A stretch of 46,003 bases of DNA from DTU089 sp002440045. Its GTDB lineage: Bacteria > Bacillota > Clostridia > Oscillospirales > Acutalibacteraceae. Positions 38,528-46,003 of this stretch are shown piece after piece. Location of the stretch: assembly GCA_937885695.1 (NCBI GenBank), contig CALABP010000038.1, positions 1 through 46,003 of the forward strand, written 5' to 3'. Numbering within the stretch: the stretch's first letter is position 1; each line of letters opens with the position of its first letter. The notes below the pieces were generated by a model, which was not told where the DNA came from, searched no databases, and was given only the letters and a program-made list of their open reading frames with translations. A program made the translations under genes and the position numbers.

Positions 38528-40042
38528 GTGAAAAAAGCGAATATGATACTTGACAGGGACTATACTGTCGGCAGGATTGACGACAGAATATACGGTTCTT
38601 TTATAGAGCATCTCGGCAGAGCCGTTTACGGCGGCATTTATGAGCCTAATCACCCCGAATCAGACAAGCAGGGCTTCAGAAAAGATGTTCTTGCGCTTGT
38701 TAAAAATCTCGGTGTGCCAGTTATAAGATACCCCGGCGGCAACTTTGTTTCGGGTTTTAACTGGGAGGATTCGGTGGGTCCTGTAAGCGAGCGCCCGAAA
38801 AGACTTGACCTTGCCTGGGAGACGACCGAGACAAACGAAGTGGGGCTTCACGAGTTTTACGATTGGGCAAAAAAGGCGGGGAGTGAAGTTATGTATGCCG
38901 TAAACCTCGGCACGCGCGGCGCAGAAAGTGCGCGCGACATTGTTGAATATGCAAACCACCGCTCGGGCAGTAAGTTCTCCGATATGCGAATTAAAAACGG
39001 CAGAAAAGAGCCGTTCGATATTAAACTGTGGTGTCTCGGCAACGAGATGGACGGCGACTGGCAAATGGGTCACAAAACCGCCTTTGAATACGGCAGGGCG
39101 GCAAACGAAGCGGCAAAAATGATGAAGTGGGTTGACCCGTCAATAGAGCTTGTTGCGTGCGGCTCGTCGGGCTATTATACAAGAACCTTCGGCGATTGGG
39201 AATACGAAGTGCTTTCGCAGTGCTATGACAAAATTGACTATCTTTCGCTTCACCGCTATTACAGCAACCCCACGGGCGACACAAAGGGCTTTTTGGCGCG
39301 CAGTATGGACCTTGATGAGTTCATTAAAACGGTAACGGCAATCTGCGACGCCGTTAAAGGCAAAAAGCATTCAAAAAAGACAATAGACCTTTCGTTTGAC
39401 GAATGGAACGTGTGGTATCATTCTTCGGAGCAGGATGAAGAAATTAAAAAGCGCGACAAATGGGGCAGGGCGCTGCCGCTTCTTGAAGATGTTTATAATT
39501 TTGAAGACGCGCTTCTTGTCGGCTCAATGCTTATGACGTTTTTAAGAAACGCCGACCGCGTTAAAATTGCGTGTATGGCTCAGCTTGTGAACGTTATAGC
39601 GCCCATCATGACAAGAAACGGCGGCGGTGCATGGGCGCAGACGATATATTATCCTTTTATGCACGCGTCGCGCTACGGCAGGGGCACGTCTTTAAAGGCG
39701 ATTGTAAAAACGCCCGTTTATGACTGCAAGGATTACACCGACGTTCCCGTAATAGACGCCGCGGCGACTCTTTCTGACGGCGGCGATGTAACGGTATTTT
39801 GTGTTAACCGCGATTTAGACGAGGATTGCGAGCTTTCTTTGGACCTTCGCTCTTTCGGAAAGCTTTCTTTTGAAGAACACATTCTTCTTCATCACGACGA
39901 TGTAAAAGCCGTTAATACAGAGCTTTCGCCGCTTAACGTTGCGCCGAAAAAAGGCGAGGGCGGCGTTATTGACAGCGGAAGGGCGAGTGTGAAAATACCC
40001 GCCTTGAGCTGGAACGTTTTGAGATTTAAAAAGACGGTTTAA
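38528..40042 (+). CDS. abfA: Alpha-L-arabinofuranosidase (GH51)
   Basis: The enzyme releases terminal L-arabinofuranose from arabinan or arabinoxylan oligosaccharides. GH51 features are clear: YGSFIEHLGRAVYGGIYEP near the start, RYPGGNFVSGFNWEDSVGP, the acid/base Glu173 in CLGNEMDGDWQMGH, and the nucleophile Glu292 in LSFDEWNVWYHSS. A C-terminal beta domain ends with KIPALSWNVLRFKK, as in relatives. No signal peptide, so it acts in the cytoplasm on imported oligosaccharides. The GTG start is preceded by GCGGGGGA. It has its own promoter and terminator; no arabinose genes or sugar transporter are adjacent. Confidence 0.94.
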   Translation: MKKANMILDRDYTVGRIDDRIYGSFIEHLGRAVYGGIYEPNHPESDKQGFRKDVLALVKNLGVPVIRYPGGNFVSGFNWEDSVGPVSERPKRLDLAWETTETNEVGLHEFYDWAKKAGSEVMYAVNLGTRGAESARDIVEYANHRSGSKFSDMRIKNGRKEPFDIKLWCLGNEMDGDWQMGHKTAFEYGRAANEAAKMMKWVDPSIELVACGSSGYYTRTFGDWEYEVLSQCYDKIDYLSLHRYYSNPTGDTKGFLARSMDLDEFIKTVTAICDAVKGKKHSKKTIDLSFDEWNVWYHSSEQDEEIKKRDKWGRALPLLEDVYNFEDALLVGSMLMTFLRNADRVKIACMAQLVNVIAPIMTRNGGGAWAQTIYYPFMHASRYGRGTSLKAIVKTPVYDCKDYTDVPVIDAAATLSDGGDVTVFCVNRDLDEDCELSLDLRSFGKLSFEEHILLHHDDVKAVNTELSPLNVAPKKGEGGVIDSGRASVKIPALSWNVLRFKKTV

Positions 40043-40054
40043 AAAAATAAAAAT

Positions 40055-40105
40055 TTGCCGTAACCGTATGGCGTTAAAACCATTGCGGTTACGGCAATAT
40101 TTTTT
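40055..40105 (+). terminator. Terminator between abfA and secA
   Basis: TTGCCGTAACCG (40055-40066) pairs perfectly with CGGTTACGGCAA (40086-40097), followed by TATTTTTTATT. The left side has AAAAAAATAAAAA, so it can also end secA on the other strand. Confidence 0.88.
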
Positions 40106-40118
40106 ATTGTTTTATTTG

Positions 40119-42845
40119 TCAGCTCTCGTTTCTGCCGCAGCATTTTTTATATTTTTTGCCGCTTCCGCAGGGGCAGGGGTCGTTTCTGCCGACCTTTTTG
40201 CCTTTTTTTACGGGTTCTTTTTTGACCGAGCCGTCGTCTGCGCCGCTTGTTGCGGTGATTTTAACGGTCTGCTTTCTTTCGACGGGTTCTTCTTTTTTGA
40301 TTCTTACCCTGAGAACAAAGTCAACCGTACCCTCTCTTATGTCGTTTGACATTTCGTCGAACATATCAAAGCTTTCTTCTCTGAAGGCTATTACGGGGTC
40401 TTTTTGAGCGTATGCTCTGAGATAGATACCTTTTTTGAGCTGGTCCATAGCGTCGATGTGGTCCATCCAGCGCATATCGACGTTGCGAAGAAGCCCCGTG
40501 CGCTCAATTTCTTTAATAAGCTCTTCGCCGTATTCGGCTTTGCGTTCGTCATAAAGCTTTTGCGCCTTGTCAAGAAGATATTCGGTAATTTCTTCGTTTG
40601 ACGAAAGCGAAGAAATTTCGTCCTCTTTAATAAGCCAGCCGTATTTTGTGGCAAGACCCGTAATGTTCCATTCGTCCTTTTTGACGTGCGAGGGGCAATA
40701 AAAATCGACCGATTCGCTTATTGTATCGACAATCATTTTCTGAATTGTCGCCGAAATATCCTTGCCGTCGAGCACCTGGTTGCGCTGACCGTAAATAACC
40801 TCGCGCTGTTTGTTCATAACGTCGTCAAACTTAAGAACGTTGCGGCGTATTGCAAAGTTGTTGCTTTCGACCTTTTTCTGCGCGTTTTCTATGGTGCTTG
40901 TAAAGAGCTTTGCTTCAATGGGCATATCGCCGATGCTCTTGAACATATCAAGCGTGTTATAGAAGCGGTCGCCCGCAAAGAGCCTTAAAAGGTCGTCCTC
41001 GGCCGAAAGATAGAAACGGCTTTCGCCGGGGTCGCCCTGTCTGCCGGAGCGGCCTCTTAACTGGTTGTCAATACGTCTTGATTCGTGGCGCTCCGTGCCG
41101 ATGATATAAAGACCGCCCGCTTTTCTGACTTCTTCGGCTTCTTTTGAAGTAACGGCTTTGTATTTTGCTTCAAGCTCTCTGAAAACCTTTCGTGCGTTAA
41201 GAATTTCTTCGTCATCGGTCTCTGCAAAGCCTGTGGCTTCGGCAATAAGCTCTTCCGAAAAATCCATACGGCGCATTTCTGATTTTGCCATAAATTCGGG
41301 GTTGCCGCCGAGAATAATATCGGTACCTCTGCCCGCCATATTGGTGGCGATTGTAACGGCGCCGTATTTACCTGCCTGAGCTACGATTTCGGCTTCTTTT
41401 TCGTGGAATTTTGCGTTTAATACCTCGTGCTTTATGCCGCGCTTTTTAAGAAGAGCCGAAAGCTTTTCACTCTTTTCGATGTTGACCGTGCCGACAAGCA
41501 CAGGCTGGCCTTTTTCGTGGCACTCAATGATTTTTTCGATTATGGCGTTGTATTTTGCCGCCTCGGTTTTATAAAGCACGTCATCGTTGTCAATTCTTAT
41601 CATAGGTTTGTTTGTCGGAATTTCAACAACGTCGAGCGAATAGATTTCCTGGAACTCTTCGCTTTCCGTCATGGCGGTACCAGTCATACCCGAAAGCTTT
41701 TTATAAAGTCTGAAATAATTCTGGAACGTTATCGTGGCAAGCGTTTTGCTTTCGTGCTCAACCTTTACGCCCTCTTTTGCTTCAATTGCCTGATGAAGAC
41801 CTTCGCTGTAGCGTCTGCCGAGCATAATTCTGCCCGTGAACTCGTCAACAATAAGCACCTGACCGTCTTTAACAACATAGTCAACGTCGCGCTGCATGGT
41901 GCCGTATGCTTTAAGAGCCTGGTTTATGTGGTGCTGAATGGTAAGGTTTTCGGCGTCCATAAGGTTATCAAGTCCGAAAGCCGCCTCGGCTTTTTGAATA
42001 CCTCTTTTTGTAAGCGTTGCCGATTTTGCCTTTTCATCGACAAGATAGTCGCCCTCTTCCGAAATATCCTCGGCGTTAACCTTATCGTCAAGCTCTTTAA
42101 CCTTTACCATTTTAAGGCGTTTTACAAAGTCGTTTGCAAGCCTGTAAAGGTCTGTTGAAGCGTCGCCCATACCTGAAATTATAAGAGGGGTTCTCGCTTC
42201 GTCTATAAGAATTGAGTCAACCTCGTCAACAATGGCAAAGGCGTGGCCTCTTTGCACGCGCTGAGAAGCGTACATAACCATATTGTCGCGAAGATAGTCA
42301 AAGCCCATTTCGTTGTTTGTGCCGAAGGTTATATCTGCGGCATATGCTTCTTTGCGCTCCTCGTTTGTTTTTTCGTGAATGATAAGTCCCACGGAAAGAC
42401 CCATAAAGCGATAGATTTTGCCCATCCATTCAGAGTCGCGCTTTGCAAGATAGTCGTTGACCGTTACTATGTGCACACCCTCGCCCGAAAGCGCGTTTAA
42501 GTATGCGGGAAGCGTTGCAACAAGCGTTTTGCCCTCGCCGGTTTTCATTTCGGCGATTCTGCCCTGATGAAGCACAATTCCGCCGAGAATCTGAACGGGG
42601 TAGTGGCGCATATTAAGCACACGCCACGCCGCTTCGCGGCAGGCTGCAAATGCCTCGGGCAGAATATCGTCAAGCGTTTCGCCGTTTTTAAGACGCTCTT
42701 TAAATTCGGGCGTTTTTGCCTGAAGCTGTGCGTCCGTCAGCGCCGCATATTCGTTTTCGAGCGCAAGAACCTTGTCTTTAGTGCCGCTTATTCTTTTTAT
42801 TTCTTTGGTTGAATAGTCTCCGAAAAGTTTTTTTAATAAAGACAT
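40119..42845 (-). CDS. secA: Preprotein translocase ATPase SecA
   Basis: SecA drives secretory proteins through SecYEG. Walker A MKTGEGKT is at 100-107. The DEAD-type Walker B appears in VDEVDSILIDEARTPLIISG. A crosslinking domain follows, and then the second helicase half with TNMAGRGTDIILGGNPEF and GRSGRQGDPGESRFYLS. The C-terminal tail has a zinc-binding SEC-C motif, RNDPCPCGSGKKYKKCC. The 908 residues are normal. The gene has its own promoter and is alone between the converging abfA gene and the divergent sigma factor gene. The common prfB neighbour is absent. Confidence 0.97.
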   Translation of the reverse strand: MSLLKKLFGDYSTKEIKRISGTKDKVLALENEYAALTDAQLQAKTPEFKERLKNGETLDDILPEAFAACREAAWRVLNMRHYPVQILGGIVLHQGRIAEMKTGEGKTLVATLPAYLNALSGEGVHIVTVNDYLAKRDSEWMGKIYRFMGLSVGLIIHEKTNEERKEAYAADITFGTNNEMGFDYLRDNMVMYASQRVQRGHAFAIVDEVDSILIDEARTPLIISGMGDASTDLYRLANDFVKRLKMVKVKELDDKVNAEDISEEGDYLVDEKAKSATLTKRGIQKAEAAFGLDNLMDAENLTIQHHINQALKAYGTMQRDVDYVVKDGQVLIVDEFTGRIMLGRRYSEGLHQAIEAKEGVKVEHESKTLATITFQNYFRLYKKLSGMTGTAMTESEEFQEIYSLDVVEIPTNKPMIRIDNDDVLYKTEAAKYNAIIEKIIECHEKGQPVLVGTVNIEKSEKLSALLKKRGIKHEVLNAKFHEKEAEIVAQAGKYGAVTIATNMAGRGTDIILGGNPEFMAKSEMRRMDFSEELIAEATGFAETDDEEILNARKVFRELEAKYKAVTSKEAEEVRKAGGLYIIGTERHESRRIDNQLRGRSGRQGDPGESRFYLSAEDDLLRLFAGDRFYNTLDMFKSIGDMPIEAKLFTSTIENAQKKVESNNFAIRRNVLKFDDVMNKQREVIYGQRNQVLDGKDISATIQKMIVDTISESVDFYCPSHVKKDEWNITGLATKYGWLIKEDEISSLSSNEEITEYLLDKAQKLYDERKAEYGEELIKEIERTGLLRNVDMRWMDHIDAMDQLKKGIYLRAYAQKDPVIAFREESFDMFDEMSNDIREGTVDFVLRVRIKKEEPVERKQTVKITATSGADDGSVKKEPVKKGKKVGRNDPCPCGSGKKYKKCCGRNES

Positions 42846-42883
42846 TTTTGGTTTGTCCTTTCAAAAATAATTATACAAATAAA

Positions 42884-42912
42884 ATAATATCACACTTGCC
42901 ATATTATTGCAA
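42884..42912 (-). promoter_or_regulatory. Promoter of secA
   Basis: On the minus strand, TTGCAA (42907-42912) and TATTAT (42884-42889) are 17 bases apart, about 40 bases before the start codon. Confidence 0.7.
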
Positions 42913-42992
42913 ATGTTTTACAATGTATTTAAGTAATTTTACCGAATGTTCACATTTTGTAACCGCTGATTAAATGACGGGCACAAATCCCG

Positions 42993-43009
42993 GCGGTATA
43001 TTTTACCGC
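42993..43009 (+). promoter_or_regulatory. Inverted repeat upstream of the sigma factor gene
   Basis: GCGGTA-TATTT-TACCGC is a perfect 6-bp palindrome about 110 bases before the sigma factor start, in a 275-base gap where I find no convincing sigma-A promoter facing right. It may be an operator or part of a promoter read by an alternative sigma factor. Confidence 0.35.
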
Positions 43010-43120
43010 TATATCGGCGCGAAATTCAAAAAATTTTTGCACCGTGCAACAAAACAGCATTTTTACCGCTCTTATTTACGAGAGTAAAACAAAAATCCCC
43101 GTAATTTTGGGAGGCTTTTT

Positions 43121-43642
43121 ATGGACGCCGACACTACTTTTCTTGTATTGAAAGCAAAACAGGGCGATTCCGCCGCATTTTCAAAGCTTTATGAATTTTA
43201 TGCTCTTGATATGCAGCGCTTTGCGCTTTATATGCTCAAAAACTCCCACGACGCAGAGGACGCCGTGCAGGAGGCGGCTGTGAGCGCCTGGAAAAACATA
43301 AAAAACCTGCGTGACGACGCGCTTTTCAAGGCGTGGATTTTTAAAATACTCTCAAACAAATGCAAAAGTATGCTTGCTTCAGGCGGCAAAAATCCCGACG
43401 CACTCAATTTCGGCGATGCGGAATTTTTGCTGTCCGACACGGACGACGGCTTTTCTTTTAAAAGCTGTGAACTGAAAGAGGCGCTTTTAAAGCTTACCCC
43501 GCCCGACGGGCAGATTGTTTTACTCTCAATAATCGGCGGCTTTAAAAGCGACGAGCTTGCGCGCATATACAATATGCCCCCGGGCACGGTGCGTTCAAAG
43601 CAAAAACGCGCGCTTGAAAAACTGCGCGCATACCTTTCTTGA
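43121..43642 (+). CDS. ECF-type RNA polymerase sigma factor
   Basis: The 173-residue protein has the two-domain ECF layout. Region 2 covers about 20-90 with NSHDAEDAVQEAAVSAWKNI and AWIFKILSNKCKSML. Region 4 covers about 120-173 with the helix-turn-helix KSDELARIYNMPPGTVRSKQ and KRALEKLRAYL. Proteins of this group direct RNA polymerase to promoters for envelope or stress functions. GGGAGG lies about seven bases before the ATG. The next gene, 16 bases on, encodes a membrane protein placed where an anti-sigma factor usually sits. Target promoters are unknown. Confidence 0.92.
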   Translation: MDADTTFLVLKAKQGDSAAFSKLYEFYALDMQRFALYMLKNSHDAEDAVQEAAVSAWKNIKNLRDDALFKAWIFKILSNKCKSMLASGGKNPDALNFGDAEFLLSDTDDGFSFKSCELKEALLKLTPPDGQIVLLSIIGGFKSDELARIYNMPPGTVRSKQKRALEKLRAYLS

Positions 43643-43658
43643 AAAGGAGCGGTAATTT

Positions 43659-45917
43659 ATGAATAACAACGGTAACGAAATATTCAACGAAGAAGAGCTT
43701 TCAAAGCTCAACGGGACTCTTAAAGAAAACGAAAAAATAAAGCTTCCCGAAAAACTCAGTGCAAAAAGTATAGAGGGGCTTGTTTCGGGCGTTCCCCAGT
43801 GCGACGCCGAAAAAGTGTCGGAGCCTCAAAAGAAAAAAAGCAAAAAGCTTGCTTTGCGCGTGCTTGCGGGCGCGGCGGCGTTTGCGGTTGCGTTTACATC
43901 GCTTGCGATATTAAAGCCGTGGCAAAAGCCTGTGAAGCCCGTTCTTACGGTCGGCGAACAGCTCAATTCTAAAAATGCCGACGATTACGGCGAAATAGAA
44001 AAGCTTTTTTGCGGATATGCCGCAAATTACAAAAAATACAACAGCTCTCTTTTGCGCGGATTTGATTTCGGGCTTTTTAGCGGTGCAAAGTCTTCCGACA
44101 GCGCCTTGAATGAAACCGTCAGCGACGACAGTTTATCAAATAACACGCAAAAAGAATTCGGAAAAACGAATGAGCAGGTCGAGGGCGTAAGCGAAGCAGA
44201 CGTATTGAAAAACGACGGCAACTATCTTTATGCCGTTAATCCCGGTTTTTACGGATACGGCGAAACATATAAAATATCCGGCGAAAAGGTTGAAAACCTT
44301 GCAAAGGTGCGCTGCGCCGTTTCGATAATTAAAGCGGGCGAGAACGGAAAGCTTGATGTTTTAAGCAAGGCTTCGGCTGATTTTTCGGGCGATAAAGACG
44401 TTTTATACGCCTCGGTTTCGGAATTTTATGTTGACGGCGACAGACTTTATATGCTCGTTAATATAGAAGAAAAAGGCGAAGAAGAGGAGAATGCGGACGA
44501 CGGCGAAGTCCATATTTCGTCGGATATTGAGATTTGCCGATTAAGAGATACAAAATCGCGCACGGCGGCGATTTGCTTTGATATTTCGGATAAAAGCTCG
44601 CCAAAAGAGCTTTGGCGCGTTTTCCAGGAGGGCACATATATTTCTTCGAGAATGACCGAAGGAAAGCTTCTTGTAATATCCGACAGATACGTCGATATAA
44701 GCGCCTCGGAAGAAACCCTTAAAGACGACTGCATCCCGAAAGCCACGGGCAGTGACGGCACTTACGGTAAAATTAACGCAGGCGACATTTCCGTTATGGA
44801 AAAGGTCTGCGACGCAAGCTATGCCATCGTTTCTTTGACCGATTTAAATAAAGGCGAAAAAAGCTTTAAAGTAAAAGCGGTTCTCGGCGGCGGCAACGAC
44901 GTTTATTGCACCAAAAACACTCTTTATGTTACAAACAGCGTTTGGGGCGGCGGCGACACAGAGCCTTACAGCCTTGTTAACGACGTTTTCGGCGTAAGCT
45001 CTGCGGATGCTTCGTGCACGCAGATTTATAAATTTGACATTTCGGACGGCATAGAATATCTCGGCAGTACGGCGGTTAAGGGCACGGCGCTTAATCAGTT
45101 CAGCATTGACGAATACAACGGATATTTAAGAATAGCCACAACAACGGGCAATTGGGGCGACAGCCTTGAAAACTACGTTACCGTAATAGACGGCGACCTT
45201 AAAACGGTCGGCTTTATTGATAAAATCGCAAAGGGCGAAACGATAAAATCGGTGCGCTTTATGGGCGACACGGCGTATGTTGTGACGTTTGAACAAACAG
45301 ACCCGCTGTTTGTGATAGATTTAAAAGACCCTGCGTCGCCCGTAATAAAGGGCGAGCTTAAAATACCGGGTTTTTCTTCTTATCTTCACCCCGTCGGCGA
45401 CGGACTTCTTTTAGGGATTGGCGTTAACGGCGACGAAAACGGCAGTACGAGCGGACTCAAGCTTTCGCTTTTTGACGTAACTAACCCCGAAGAACCGAAA
45501 GAGGTTTCAAAATACGTCCTTGAAGAAAGCGAGAAAAGCTATAAAGACGGTTCATACAGCAGCACATACATTTCAAGCGACGCGTTTTATGACCACAAGG
45601 CGCTTTGCTTTGACGAAAAGACAGGCACTGTGTATGTGACATATTCAAAATTTGCGCGTTTTTACAATCCGAACAGCGATTATGAAAGCTTTAATAATAC
45701 CTCGGGCGCGCTTTCCGTTAAGGTGAACGTTAAAGAAAAGACGCTTGAATTTTTAAAGAGCTTTGAAGAAAGCACCGACGACGGCAGTATTTATATCGGG
45801 CGCGTGACGTATATAGGAAACACGGTTTATACGTTCGACAAAGAAGACGGCATTCTTTTCTCATACGATAAAAATTCGGCAGAACGTCTGTCTCAATGCG
45901 AATTGAAATCGAATTGA
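43659..45917 (+). CDS. Membrane-anchored beta-propeller protein, possible anti-sigma factor
   Basis: Residues 1-63 are hydrophilic and end in a Lys-rich stretch. One transmembrane helix lies at about 64-85. Most of the protein, from about 165, is a secreted beta-propeller domain of the PF09826 type; it begins TNEQVEGVSEADVLKNDGNY, matching that family closely, and includes repeated strands such as YVVTFEQTDPLFVIDLKDPA. The gene follows the sigma factor by 16 bases with AAGGAG before the ATG. The arrangement suggests that the short cytoplasmic part holds the sigma factor and the outer propeller senses a signal. The N-terminus shows no obvious zinc anti-sigma motif, so this role is inferred from position. 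Confidence 0.82.
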   Translation: MNNNGNEIFNEEELSKLNGTLKENEKIKLPEKLSAKSIEGLVSGVPQCDAEKVSEPQKKKSKKLALRVLAGAAAFAVAFTSLAILKPWQKPVKPVLTVGEQLNSKNADDYGEIEKLFCGYAANYKKYNSSLLRGFDFGLFSGAKSSDSALNETVSDDSLSNNTQKEFGKTNEQVEGVSEADVLKNDGNYLYAVNPGFYGYGETYKISGEKVENLAKVRCAVSIIKAGENGKLDVLSKASADFSGDKDVLYASVSEFYVDGDRLYMLVNIEEKGEEEENADDGEVHISSDIEICRLRDTKSRTAAICFDISDKSSPKELWRVFQEGTYISSRMTEGKLLVISDRYVDISASEETLKDDCIPKATGSDGTYGKINAGDISVMEKVCDASYAIVSLTDLNKGEKSFKVKAVLGGGNDVYCTKNTLYVTNSVWGGGDTEPYSLVNDVFGVSSADASCTQIYKFDISDGIEYLGSTAVKGTALNQFSIDEYNGYLRIATTTGNWGDSLENYVTVIDGDLKTVGFIDKIAKGETIKSVRFMGDTAYVVTFEQTDPLFVIDLKDPASPVIKGELKIPGFSSYLHPVGDGLLLGIGVNGDENGSTSGLKLSLFDVTNPEEPKEVSKYVLEESEKSYKDGSYSSTYISSDAFYDHKALCFDEKTGTVYVTYSKFARFYNPNSDYESFNNTSGALSVKVNVKEKTLEFLKSFEESTDDGSIYIGRVTYIGNTVYTFDKEDGILFSYDKNSAERLSQCELKSN

Positions 45918-45946
45918 ATTAAAAATTGAAATCGAATTGAATTAAA
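45901..45946 (+). repeat. Exact 23-bp tandem duplication across a stop codon
   Basis: AATTGAAATCGAATTGAATT plus AAA occurs twice in direct succession (45901-45923 and 45924-45946). The first unit contains the last codons and stop of the beta-propeller gene. The remaining bases to 46003 hold a possible extended -10, TGTTAAAAT, at about 45956-45964, but no gene. Confidence 0.85.
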
Positions 45947-46003
45947 AATGTATGTGTTAAAATGATGTGACCCAAAAAAAGAAGAGAAGTAACTTCAAAA
46001 TAT

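Noticed and set aside
41427..42158. A 243-codon open frame on the plus strand inside secA
   Set aside because: It lies wholly antisense to the conserved secA coding sequence; the product is Phe/Val/Cys-rich with no recognisable domain, as expected from the opposite strand of this codon usage.

Overview
The window looks like chromosomal DNA from an uncultured, probably gut-associated member of the class Clostridia (Firmicutes). Supporting this are strong AGGAGG-type ribosome binding sites, sigma-A promoters with textbook -35/-10 boxes, a Pdp-type pyrimidine nucleoside phosphorylase, a YabO/RqcP-like S4 protein, a YabE/YocH-like DUF348-G5-3D protein, a FeoA-FeoA-FeoB-small Cys-rich protein operon, and two plant-glycan glycosidases. 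I would not place it more precisely than class. There is no phage, transposase or CRISPR array; the region is mostly core metabolism and information-processing genes.

Layout. 1-271: a repeat copy, a terminator and a promoter. 272-5755 (+): an ABC exporter, then a nucleoside salvage cluster deoD-deoB-cdd-pdp with overlapping or tightly packed genes. 5760-10541 (-): hisS, a cyclase/formamidase-family enzyme, rqcP, and two tandem paralogous surface proteins with an amidase-like domain. 10691-12815 (-): methylglyoxal synthase and an FGGY sugar kinase. 12987-13204 (+): a solitary 5S rRNA with its own promoter and terminator. 13296-18505 (+): malQ, a NagD-like HAD phosphatase, glpK and rmuC as one transcription unit. 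18523-25440 (-): the ferrous iron operon feoA-feoA-feoB-small Cys-rich protein, a short DtxR-like regulator and a MacB/FtsX-type ABC transporter. 25560-28371 (-): ftsH and a TIM-barrel sugar isomerase-like protein. 28407-36580 (-): MATE transporter, metG-tatD, a GH2 glycosidase and a CCA-adding enzyme. 36777-40105 (+): a structured leader RNA and a 3D-domain cell-wall protein, a second repeat copy, then a GH51 arabinofuranosidase. 40119-42912 (-): secA. 43121-45917 (+): an ECF-type sigma factor and a membrane-anchored beta-propeller protein.

The most interesting signals are in the non-coding parts. Four copies of an 18-bp palindrome, GTTAG-N6-CTAAC at its core, surround the feo promoter and the feoA-feoB junction, and probably mark the operator of the DtxR-like protein encoded downstream. 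A 145-nt leader with a three-way-junction-like fold lies between a near-perfect promoter and the 3D-domain protein gene; I could not match it to a riboswitch class I know. A dispersed element, about 180 nt with nested inverted repeats in its complete copy, occurs at 38230-38408 and in part at 81-179. These are candidates and not demonstrated systems.
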